DNA of 64,000 nucleotides, taken from Linnemannia hyalina (lineage: Eukaryota > Mortierellomycota > Mortierellomycetes > Mortierellales > Mortierellaceae). The stretch lies in the NCBI GenBank assembly GCA_019671135.1, contig JAHRHY010000004.1:1116001-1180000 (forward strand), written 5' to 3'. Shown here in pieces: positions 54,717 to 64,000 of this stretch (position 1 is the stretch's first letter; each line of letters begins with the position of its first letter). Under the pieces are notes generated by a model. That model saw only the letters and a list, made by a program, of their open reading frames with translations, ran no database searches and had not been told where the DNA came from. A program made the position numbers and the translations under genes.

Positions 54717-55869
54717 GGAGTGAGAAGAATGAATGAGATGAAAGTGGAATGGGCGCAAAAGAAACTAAAACAGTGGGAAAGGTGAGAAGAGTCCTTCCTT
54801 GTCCTCCTTCGGTTTCACTACATGAACACTCAGGGGCATATGCAAGAATGCGACCAAGTCTGGTGATTAGCTTTGCAGAAGAGGGTTGCTCCCGAAAATG
54901 TTGGTGGCGCAGGCCAGGCTGGCTGCTCAGTCAGGGTCCCCCACCGGGTCTACTTCTTGTTCAGCGTTGCTCGAAAGGAGGAGGTGAAGGAAGGGCGGGA
55001 AGTATATTTAAAGGAGTTTCGTATGCTTAAAGGTGTACTGCACCGTGAGAAAAGACTGGCGCTCTTCCCGCCCAGCTAAGGAAATGATGGTGGAAAGCAG
55101 AGTTAAACCATGTTTATGACCTCGTTTAACAAAGACTGCCAGCTGACTCCAAGAGTAGTAGAAGCGGGCCAGAACCGACACCAAGCCTATTGTCCATTGT
55201 GCATTGTGCAATCCCAGGCTGTTTGCTTACCATCCGGTATACATCGATTGCGTTTTGTTTATTCTCTTGTACTGTCGCAAGACAGAAAGAGAGTGAGAAA
55301 AAAACAATATGGGAGAGTTGAGGAGGTAGTGAGAGGGAACAAAGAAAACCCCACGTATATTTTATATACTCTTCCTTCAATTCTTCCGCCATCCCAGCTG
55401 AGGATAGCTCAGATTGCACGTCATTGCATCCCTTTCTGTGGTTGGTTTAGAATCAATGTTGAGAGAACAGAGAAAGGTCGAGTCCGCGTGCACAATAGCT
55501 AGTAAAATAGACAACCATACTCCCCTCCCTTTCTTCACGGAGACCAACATGAGGAATAGGGCATGGATGAGGAGGAAAGGACGAGAGACAGAGTGTTGTT
55601 GTTGTTTGTTTGATTTCTGGAGATGCATGATTGGGCAAGCAAAGCGAGTAAAGCCAAGAAAGACAGTTTCCAACTTTGCTTCCAATCCAATACGCGTTCT
55701 CCCCATCATCTCCCGCCAATAGGCCGCCTGCCCTGGCCTCTCCCTTTTTTTTTTTTTCGCTCTTTTCTCTTTTCCTCTTCTTTTCTTTCTTTCTCTTCTC
55801 GTTTCCTCACCACCCTTCTCCCCCCAACCCTCCTTCCCTACCCCCATCCTTACTGTCAAGTCGTCAATC
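54717..55869. other. divergent promoter region
   Basis: Between the guanine deaminase start (minus) and the next gene (plus). 55745-55830 is a nearly pure C/T tract just before the ATG at 55870. A palindromic or coding signal was not recognised elsewhere. Confidence 0.55.
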
Positions 55870-57359
55870 ATGGCTATCAGCTTCCACCACTGGCCCTCCA
55901 AGGTCTCCAACGTCCTTGTCTACGTGACCCTGTTGTCCGGAAACCTGTACTCCACCTTTGGCGGTGATAGGAACCAAGACTCTCCTTATGACTCCAGGCA
56001 TAAGTCCTACATCACCCCCGCCCAGTTCACCTTCTACCTCTGGAGCTTGGTTCACTTCCTCTTTGGTGGTTTGGTCATCTACCAGTGGTTCAATGACAAG
56101 GTCCACCGGACCGTCGGCTGGCACTTTGTCATCGTCTCTATCTTTAATGCCATCTGGCTTGCTCTCTGGGTAAGTTTTTTCTTCTCTTTTTTATTGGCGT
56201 TCCTGTTTGCTGTTCACCTTAGGACACTTGAATACTTGCGACGCGAGAAAAAAGCAATGGCATTCTACAATGGAGGCGTCTATATGTGCTGTTTATACGG
56301 TGTGTTTGTGTGTCAACGTGGGGAAGAGGAAGAGGGGGAGAAAAAGGGGAGGAGGGAAGGAGAGGTATGAGGGAGAGCGTGAGAACAACCAACCGTCGAA
56401 AAAAAGGACGCATACTCTCCCCAATGCTCTGGAATCTCGTTCCACTGTGGTCGGTCTAGAGCAATGAAAGGGGAGCACACTCCGCGGTGTACAACGGCGA
56501 CGGGAGAGGGAACGCATCTTTTTTGATTACCTACATCACATCTCGACCCCTCCCCGACTACGCTGCTTTTTTTTTCTCAAGGGGGCGCCTTGCCTGCTTG
56601 GTCAATGCATCCGCAACTATGAGATGTATATGCACAATGCTAACCTTTCACTCATTTTTTTTGTTTCACACTGTGAACTGCGAATAGTCTTCTGGTCACA
56701 CCTTCCTCGCCTTCGTCACCTTGATCTTCACTACCGGTGCTGTCTCGTACATCTACGCCAGACTTCGTGAAGACCGCTCGGACGACTCCTGGCTCGATAC
56801 CTTGTTCCTTGACCTTCCCTTCTCGCTCTACCACTCGTGGATCGTTGTCCTCTTGGTCATCAACGCCTTTGCCGTCTTCTCGCCCATCAACGACGACCCC
56901 GAGGGTCCCCAGGGTCCCTCGACCTTCCAGACCATCCTTGCCATTGCCGGTCTTGGCTTTGTTGCTTCGACTGTTGTTGGCTACATCGAGTACAAGAAGG
57001 GTGATGTTGGTACGTTCTCTTCTATTTTTCTTCCTTGTGCCCTTTATCTGATTTGAAGTTGTAGATGATGTACTGCGTGCTATTTTACATGTAGCCTACG
57101 CCATCATTTGTCTTACACCCCGACCTATCACCCATGTTTCTAACGTGCATCAAATCCATGTTATTTTTAATATATCTTATTAGCTGGTGCCTTGGTCTTG
57201 GCCTGGTACCTGTTCGGTGTCTTTGCCCACCAGGACGAACCTGCCATTCACTGGACCGCCCTTGGTCTCGGTATCACCGTCGTCATCTACACCCTGAAGC
57301 CCGTCGTCCTCGGCCTTGTCGGTCGCCAGTCCGGCGAGTCTGCCCCTCTCTTGGGTTAA
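55870..57359 (+). CDS. Multi-pass membrane protein, TspO/MBR-like in appearance (265 aa)
   Basis: Three exons: 55870-56169, 56688-57009 and 57184-57359; GT-AG, in phase. Exon 1: MAISFHHWPSKVSNVLVYVT, YITPAQFTFYLWSLVHFLFG (the PAxFTFxxW pattern recalls TspO/MBR-like tryptophan-rich proteins), then WHFVIVSIFNAIWLALW. Exon 2: TFLAFVTLIFTTGAVSYIYA, PFSLYHSWIVVLLVINAFAV and TILAIAGLGFVASTVVGYIE. Exon 3: GALVLAWYLFGVFAHQDEPA, WTALGLGITVVIYTLKPVVL. About seven membrane segments are visible, more than the five of TspO. Ends GESAPLLG. The assignment to the TspO/MBR superfamily is tentative and the ligand unknown. The CT-rich leader directly precedes the ATG. Confidence 0.78.
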
Positions 57360-58193
57360 AGAACGAAAGAACGAAGAATGAAGCTCTTTTTTATCTCACC
57401 TCTTTTGCATTGAAGAACGATCCATTCACAATTGCATGTGTATCTAGCAGGAATATCATAACATCAATAAAATAACAACAAAACAAAAAGACCAACAACG
57501 ACCGCCGTGCTTGAACCGATGTGAAGTTGTGCGAAAAAGGGGCAAGGTAGTAAGTAGTAGCAAGAGGAATTTGTGTAGGGAGGGGTGTTAGGTAGGTTGG
57601 CAGGAAGGTTTGTAGGAAGGAAGACAAGTAGGATGAGGGTGGATGGATGAAGATCCAGGGGAGGCAGGGCAGTGCATGACGAGTGGCGATGGCTAGTTGC
57701 TCTTCGTATCTTTTGCAGTGCCAATTGCCAACTGACCTAAAAGCGGACTACATATAGCTAATGGTTCATTGCAATGGGCTAGGGCTAGAGAACAGTGAGG
57801 CGGGAGTGGGCGAGAGAGGGCTACGGTAGAGAGTGGGCGGTGAAATGGTCAAGATGTCCAACACAACACTTTTGTTCTATTTTTGGGCGCACCCAAGCCT
57901 CTTTTCGACCACAGTCCCTTTTCTCTCTTTGCGGGCGTGACGCCCGCACTAATAATAATTATTAAAGAGGTGTTTTATTTATTTTTTCTCATCATCCCCG
58001 CCCATCCATCATCCCTTTCTCATCCTCCTTTTCTCATCCTCCCCTCCTATCTCTGTAAGTCAGGACTACCGTTAAACCACTCTCATCAACACAAGCAATA
58101 GAACAGCAACAACAGGACACCCAACGACAACGGCAAAAAGTAACGGCCGCTAACCCCTACTGCTCCTCATCTCACTAATATTAGTCGCACACA
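57360..58193. other. intergenic
   Basis: 3' region of the membrane-protein gene and promoter of the next. No other gene recognised. Confidence 0.6.
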
Positions 58194-58925
58194 ATGAGAT
58201 TCTCAACCGCCGCCATCTTTGGCGCCATCTCCATGGCCCTCTTCGCCCCTTCCGTCCTCGCCTGCGAGCGTGAATGCCAAGTCAACGTCTCGCACGCCTT
58301 CGCCGACAAGTACGACCTCATCTCCAAAACCTATTTCGCCTTCTTGGGCGACAGAGTCGAAAAGTCGCTGTTCTACGGAGTCCCTGACCAGGCACTCTCC
58401 GCCGCAGAGGTCACCGCCACTATCAAGACGATCAAGGACTCGATCGACCAGGCCGAGGCTGCATGGTCAAAGACTATCTTCCCCACCATCTTTGACACCA
58501 TCTTCAAGGACGAGCCCAAGTTCAAGGGCGACTGCAACCACCCCCACCGTGTCATCCAGCCCCCACGCGGCGTCAACTGGACCATGCCCGACTGCCACAA
58601 CATGGACTACATCTGCGGAAACCCTCCCTCGATTTGCCACTTTATGCCCATGATCAAGACCCGCATTGTCAAGAAGCTCACTCTCCAGCTCCAGGCCAGA
58701 GTCGACGGCGATGACTCGGATGTCTATGCCAACTTTATCGGACCCGCCCTCCAGACCGCCCTCACCGCCCAGCCTAAGCTTGCCTCCTATGGCGCTGTCC
58801 TCCACGGCAACTTGAACCAGATCTTGGAGGAGGTTAAGAAGGGTCTCAACAACTTTGCCAGCGAGACCCAGTGGTTGCACGAATGGGACCTGAGTATCAA
58901 GATCCTTCTGTTGACCTTCCCATAA
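58194..58925 (+). CDS. Secreted protein with N-terminal Cys pair and DCxxMDYICGN block (243 aa)
   Basis: Single exon, ATG 58194. Signal peptide at about residues 1-22 (FSTAAIFGAISMALFAPSVL, then ACERECQV). The mature protein is mostly helical in look, with five more or less conserved-looking Cys positions: CERECQVNVSHAFADKY, then GDCNHPHRV, MPDCHNMDYICGNPPSICHF. The rest (VKKLTLQLQARVDGDDSD, ILEEVKKGLNNFAS) has helical repeats. No family recognised; likely extracellular. The gene is intron-less and strongly codon-biased (C-ending codons), which suggests high expression. Confidence 0.8.
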   Translation: MRFSTAAIFGAISMALFAPSVLACERECQVNVSHAFADKYDLISKTYFAFLGDRVEKSLFYGVPDQALSAAEVTATIKTIKDSIDQAEAAWSKTIFPTIFDTIFKDEPKFKGDCNHPHRVIQPPRGVNWTMPDCHNMDYICGNPPSICHFMPMIKTRIVKKLTLQLQARVDGDDSDVYANFIGPALQTALTAQPKLASYGAVLHGNLNQILEEVKKGLNNFASETQWLHEWDLSIKILLLTFP

Positions 58926-59662
58926 AGAGAGAGTCGACCTTTGCCATGTACCATCACCCGACAACAATATACAGGATACTACTGGAAACAAACCCCTTCT
59001 ACCCGGAAAAGTGTGAAGGCAGCAGGACTCTGCTTCGACTTTCCTTCCTTTTGTATCATAGAGCCACTTCATATCCCATACAAAAAAAAAAGCATCTATT
59101 ATTAAACTATTTCATACGCTGCATTAGTCGAATTCAAAAAGAGCTTTGTGGGGGGTGGGATGAAATGAAGCCACGGTACAACATACCGCATCAAAGAACA
59201 TCCTCCGATTGAGAGGGAGAGGTCAAGAAAGGGGTCGTTGACCCTCATCCGGGGCACATCTCGACAAGAGGCCTCGGTCATTCAGTCTTCCCTCTCACTC
59301 GTTCCTTTCTGCTTATTGTTAGATAGTTTCCACACCATTTATACAAAGCCGTGGTTATCCCTTGCAAGAACATAAAAAAAGGCCAATACCACCGTCAATG
59401 AGTCCACAAAACGACCGAATGGACCGACAATGGCGACAAAGAAAAGCATTGGCGACACAAAAACGACTATATATAATGTCTCTATCTAGAAGGGAACCGT
59501 CATAACCCCCTCCTCTTTTTGATCGTTTTCTTCACTCTTGAAACTATTTCTACTCCAGCTTTCTCTACAATCTTGCCTACTCAAACAACAACAACACATC
59601 AACGACACAGCAGCACAACAAAACACTCAGTACCATCAACCCTACCACTCCCATTCACCGAT
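58926..59662. other. intergenic
   Basis: 3' region of the secreted-protein gene and promoter of the next (CAACAACAACACATC-rich leader, 59580-59660). No other gene recognised. Confidence 0.6.
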
Positions 59663-62600
59663 ATGAAGAGAGCAATCAAGTCGTTCTTTGGGATCAAGTC
59701 AAAATCCAAAAAGGACAAGGACCATCTCTCGGAGAATACGAGGACCAGTGCTGTTAATTCCACTTTGAACTCAGCAGCAGATCCCCATCGTCGCAGTAGC
59801 AACTCAAATCGGCTCTCCGTCATCGCTCATGAGGGTGCAATTGAGCCCTATGGTCCGCGGCCCACCCGAGATATCATCGAGGTCCAACAGCGCCTACATG
59901 CCTCTACCTCCAATTCAGCACAGGTACAGTCCATCGTTTCACCCATCCACCATACATACGAAAAGAGTCAAGACTAAGAAGAGATGACCGTTGACCCAAT
60001 TCCCCTCGAACATTCAATTAACAACGTGTCGTTCATTTTCTTTCACAATCAAATCAACAGTCGTCCACTCCTTTGCGGCCCAGACCCAGACCCCTGTCAG
60101 AAATCGCCCACAATCACAGCAGAACAAGAACACGCTCTGCCACAGTCTTCAATGCTGTCACTCAACCCGAACAGACCGATGTCCAAGCTGCTCGTCGCCT
60201 CTACTTTCGCCAACCCCAACTGGTCGACAGAGGCGCAGGCGTTGGTGGGCCCGCGCCAGCTACCCTTCAACCTTCTGAGGGTAGTTCTTCTGACAAGTCC
60301 AGCCAAAATGGTCACATTAAGAAGTCTCAATCCACTAGAGCTAGTGCTGCTGCAGCATCCCAGGTAGTATATGGTAATGAAACCCCGTGCCAGACGTACC
60401 ACTGCGTCGCGCGTTCGTCCCCTCCTCTTTCAACTGCCCACCCTGCCCAGGATCGAAGCTATGGAGCAGATCTTCGTCAGGAAGCAGCGCCTGATGACAA
60501 CGACACCCCTTTCAGTATCAGGAACTCATCAGACGACAGCGATAAGCCGAAGGTGAACCGCAAGACACCTATTTGTGACTTTGGCACTCTTCGATCAACC
60601 TGTGATGGTGGAAACAAGCAGGAGGATTATGCTGGCAAGGTGGATATTGGCGATAGGGAGAAAGAGCAGCCGCAGGACTCGGCTGGTGTTTGCATCCAGA
60701 CTACTCCATCTCGCCAACAACCCAGTAGTCACCAGAACTACCAGCATCGTGAGCAGGACCATGGATATGGACATGGACAGGGATCTCCTCAAGCGCCTCA
60801 GTATCGTGCGCCATATTTGGAGCGATCTCTCCCTCCGTTGCCCCATCTAGACGCAGAACCTAATCCGATTTCGCAGGACGACCCCAAGAAACGCTTCAGC
60901 GTCAACAGCTTGGCTAGTCGATCCATCTTCAACAAGCAGTCAGACTCGGGAGTCGAATCGTGCACCTCCAAGAAGAAGACTCCCTCTTTCAAGGGCAAAG
61001 GCACCAATCGAAGCAACACCCAACCCGATGCTTCCACCAATGTCTCGCCAAAGGACCGACAGTTCAACTTGGATGTCGACCAATTCATAATGGACAACGT
61101 CATTCCTGACCTGGAGAAACACCCTTATCGCATCAGTCTCAAGGACAAGCTTCGTGTGGAGGCAAGAGCACATGCACAAAGGCTAGCCGAGGAGCGGGAA
61201 TTTGACCAAGCAGAAGCGATCCTTCTTCAGCAATATCATGACGATATCGCTACAACACCAAGGGGTCCTGCACCAACGACCTTGCAGGAACCCACCTCAG
61301 CAACATCTCAGCCTCAACCCCTTTCGATCCAGCCCAAGGGTGCCCCTTCTATCCCTATCCTCTCCATCTCTGACTCGCCTCCTAGTCGAACCACCTCCAC
61401 TACCGTAGAGTCAAAGCGACTCTCAAACACTACCTCTCGTGGAACCTCTCGCGGGACTGCGCGTCGGATCAAATACAGTGCTGACTTTGTAAACGGTCTT
61501 CCCAAAGGCCATATTGCTCGCGAATGCAACAGTGAGATTGTCCCGACCAAACGACTCAGTGCCAATTCGGCTAGGACAAACAACACCTCTGCCAGAAGCT
61601 ACACCACCACTCATGTTATGACAACGGCGGATAATCTGGATGGAGTACCAGGTGGACCGGCCCCGGCAGCTGTTACGCTGATCATTCGTCCCGAGAGCCG
61701 TGGCAAGTCTCCTCGCATTATCAACAAGCAGGAATTCAACAACACGTTCGGTCGATCATCTGTTACTGGTAGCATCCACAGTGGTCCGAGTGAGAGTGAG
61801 GAGCGAGGATCGGAGCAGTACATGGATGTACGCCCTCACAACACCCGAACAGTTGAAACTAAGCGGTTTGCTGTTGTCACAACAAAGGAGCGAGTGCAGG
61901 GACGAGATGCGAATCCTGAGCGAGGGATGGGCGAATTTTTAGATCATTTGTCAGATAAAGCCTCGATTGGACCTAGAGCCGGTATGTGAACAGACAAACA
62001 CGCTTGAGCACCCAATAGTTCATTTTCAGTATCCTCATCAATAAATATAACATCTCATTTTCATGGATGTAGAGTCAAACTCAATGATTTGCAGTACCGA
62101 GCACCGACTACGGATGACAAAGAGACCCACTGTGATATCAGGACAACTTATAGGTCAGCACGTATATGCCAACCCTCAGGACATCATGTCGTCTTGGCTC
62201 CGACCAGCCCGGATGAGATCGTTGGATGTTGTTCTGAATTGTATCGATTGGTTGCCCTTGGAGGATATGGACGACTCGCCCTTTGGCTCCAACACATCGA
62301 TCCATTCAATTCTACCATTTTACATGCCTGAAAGAACTTCGACGCCACCAATTGTGTCACCAGCAGACGAGGAAGGTGGCGAAGTAGGAGATGAAACCGC
62401 GCCTTGTTCTCTCGACGACAATTCGATCAGTAATTCAGCCAGCACCGAATCAACAGACGACTCCAACCTTGCCTCGGCGCTTATCGCTGAACCTTCGACT
62501 GATGCACAGGCTTGTGGACCACCGGTGTTGATCAATGGACTCACAGTCGAGGAACTCATCAACAGCGTCCGATTCGAATCTGATCGCGAGGGATCCCCTG

Positions 62601-62809
62601 GCTTCTATGGTCCTAGAGAATTCGAGCGAGACCAGGCGAGGAGACGCAAGGAGGCCCAAGCGAAAAAGGAGCAAGAAAAAACGGCTGCGAAAGTTGCAAA
62701 GGCTGCAACTTCGAGTGAGAGGATAATGGGAATGGTGTCTACACTTTGGTCGCAGATGACACAGACCACAGTTCCGAATACCACTCCACCTTCTATGATC
62801 ACAGAATAA
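59663..62809 (+). CDS. Hypothetical low-complexity protein (972 aa)
   Basis: Three exons: 59663-59923, 60061-61981 and 62073-62809; GT-AG, in phase, 2919 nt. The N-terminus is basic (MKRAIKSFFGIKSKSKKDKD). The middle is disordered and rich in Ser, Gln and Pro. A short helical segment near 61080-61230 reads DVDQFIMDNVIPDLEKHPYR and RVEARAHAQRLAEEREFDQA. The C-terminal exon has NPQDIMSSWLRPARMRSLDV and LNCIDWLPLEDMDDSPFGS, an acidic stretch, and a final Lys/Glu/Ala helix (RRRKEAQAKKEQEKTAAK). No recognised domain. The start was chosen as the ATG at 59663; the frame is open upstream but only through leader sequence. Confidence 0.72.
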
Positions 62810-63410
62810 GAAACGAGTGTTTTTATTTGTCTTTATGGTTACACACTTTTCAGTTGGTTTTGGCAGTGACAATACTCGACTTATATGCCAATGTGTGGAT
62901 ATGGCTTCTTCAACAGAATGACCTTGTAAGTTATTCGCACTGGCTGAAGACACATGTCCATGTGGATATCTTTTGACTGGACGTGTTCACCACCCCTCTT
63001 CTTGCTCTTTTTCACCTTCATACCTTTTCTTTCTAACCATCAGTCAACAAAATGTAATGTCTGCCTTTGTCTGATCAAAGGCTTTTGCTTCTTCCTCTTT
63101 TCCATGCCTCCCGCACGGTCAGATGTTGTCAACCCTCTGCGTTCCTTCTCCTTCGCGTCTCTTTCCCTCATTTTGAACTCGAGAAGGACGTCAAACTGTT
63201 GCCGTGTTTTTCTTTTCATTCCTTCCTCGCTATTTCGCCTTCTTATCATTCTCATCCTATCCCCACTCTCACTTTTCCTTCCTTCTCATCCCTCCCTCTT
63301 CCTTTTCTTTGCCTTTTCAATCCTGACTCCATCACCTTTTTTCATCTCTTCGCCTCGTTCATTTCTTTTTCGTTCTCCACGCCACACCTGCCCTTCGTTG
63401 CATTTAACCC
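62810..63410. other. intergenic with CT-rich leader
   Basis: 63000-63410 is C/T-rich on plus and leads into the last gene. No other gene recognised. Confidence 0.6.
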
Positions 63411-64000
63411 ATGGATGTATCAGAATCTCCGCCAAACTCCTCCCACCGTCAGCACCAGCGCAACCACCGCTACCACCCTCACCCACAAAACACCTATGCA
63501 GCAGCACCATACCAAACTAACCCCGACACCGACACCACCAATGCTCCCATTACCCCCGATACCTCTCCTTCTTCGATCACTCATCTCCGTCACTTCGCTA
63601 CATTTCCCAATCGTCATCACCAACATGTTACTACCCATCGCTCAGTTCGACGCGTGAGCAGCAACGACACCCCTTGTGTTGGTGCTCGAAACAGCCTTAC
63701 GGAAACCCTTTCTCCTGTTCAGTTGCAGCTCCTACAACACCAACAACAGCAACAAGTGATAGCAACAACTCCTCTTCCCCTCCTTCCTCCGACTATTGTG
63801 AGCCCAGCCCCAGTCTCAACACGATTCACTTTTGCCACATTTTGGAACCCTCAGCGGCTTTTCTCGGTCGTCCGTCCTGCTTCAACTCCACCCCTTCCTC
63901 TTCACTCTCCTTCAACTTCATCTTCTACGACGTCTCCTACTCCTTCTCCGCCATCGTCTTCAGGAGCCGTTAGCAGAATGGTCAACTCTGACGATAGTGA
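63411..64000 (+). CDS. Partial gene at the right edge: Pro/Ser/Thr/His-rich protein
   Basis: An open frame begins at ATG 63411 (MDVSESPPNSSHRQH) and has no stop to the end of the window (196 codons). It lacks a stop, so its size is unknown. Visible sequence: His/Gln/Pro/Thr-rich N-terminus, a Gln-rich stretch (QLQLLQHQQQQQ) and a Ser/Thr/Pro-rich region (SPSTSSSTTSPTPSPPSSSG) followed by RMVNSDDS. No family recognised. Preceded by a long CT-rich leader, as in other genes here. Confidence 0.55.
   Translation, partial: MDVSESPPNSSHRQHQRNHRYHPHPQNTYAAAPYQTNPDTDTTNAPITPDTSPSSITHLRHFATFPNRHHQHVTTHRSVRRVSSNDTPCVGARNSLTETLSPVQLQLLQHQQQQQVIATTPLPLLPPTIVSPAPVSTRFTFATFWNPQRLFSVVRPASTPPLPLHSPSTSSSTTSPTPSPPSSSGAVSRMVNSDDS

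Overview
The window is nuclear DNA of a filamentous fungus. The genes have short spliceosomal introns (about 40-500 nt, GT...AG) and CT-rich coding-strand leaders. They encode fungal housekeeping proteins (Mim1/Tom13, Pam17, mitochondrial bL35, eL30, a NASP-type histone chaperone, GH20 hexosaminidase, guanine deaminase). A decayed Fanzor-like (eukaryotic TnpB) element, long Ser/Pro/Gln-rich proteins and the gene style suggest an early-diverging fungus, most likely Mortierellomycota/Mucoromycota. That placement is inference; no rRNA or marker gene was seen to prove it.

Layout. 1-4.0 kb (minus strand): the 5' end of an MDR-family oxidoreductase, a 575-aa acidic Ser-rich protein of unknown function, and Mim1 (mitochondrial outer-membrane insertase). 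4.9-17.1 kb (plus strand): an array of eight small, intron-less, single-pass membrane protein genes. Each has a short N-terminus, one membrane segment, a basic stop and a Pro/Tyr/Ser-rich tail with YPPM repeats and, in most, PPxY or LPxY motifs. At least two copies are broken (in-frame stops in one, a frameshift in another) and a third has no ATG in frame. The array is interrupted at about 7.4-9.9 kb by remains of a mobile element that carries PIN/XPG-I-like and Fanzor-like nuclease fragments, with hairpin-forming direct repeats 3' of it. 17.6-20.4 kb: a tiny secreted Trp/Tyr/Gly-rich protein, a decayed zinc alcohol dehydrogenase, and a signal-anchored surface protein.

21.8-35.9 kb: a CC2D1/Lgd homologue (ESCRT-III regulator), a 1425-aa coiled-coil protein with a Cep57-type microtubule-binding segment, NASP histone chaperone, and secreted GH20 beta-N-acetylhexosaminidase. 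35.9-42.0 kb is a 6-kb stretch with no recognisable gene. 42.0-58.9 kb is gene-dense: Pam17, a ZIP9/Atx2-type transporter, bL35m, a coiled-coil/SR-tail protein, eL30, a GATA-finger protein, guanine deaminase, a multi-pass membrane protein and a secreted Cys-containing protein. 59.7-64 kb has a 972-aa low-complexity protein and an open gene that runs off the right edge.

Most genes are independent housekeeping loci. The most unusual content is the array of PPxY/YPPM single-pass proteins (candidate Rsp5/Nedd4-type ubiquitin-ligase adaptors by motif only), the Fanzor/PIN relic inside it, and a 26-bp near-perfect hairpin between the guanine deaminase and GATA genes.
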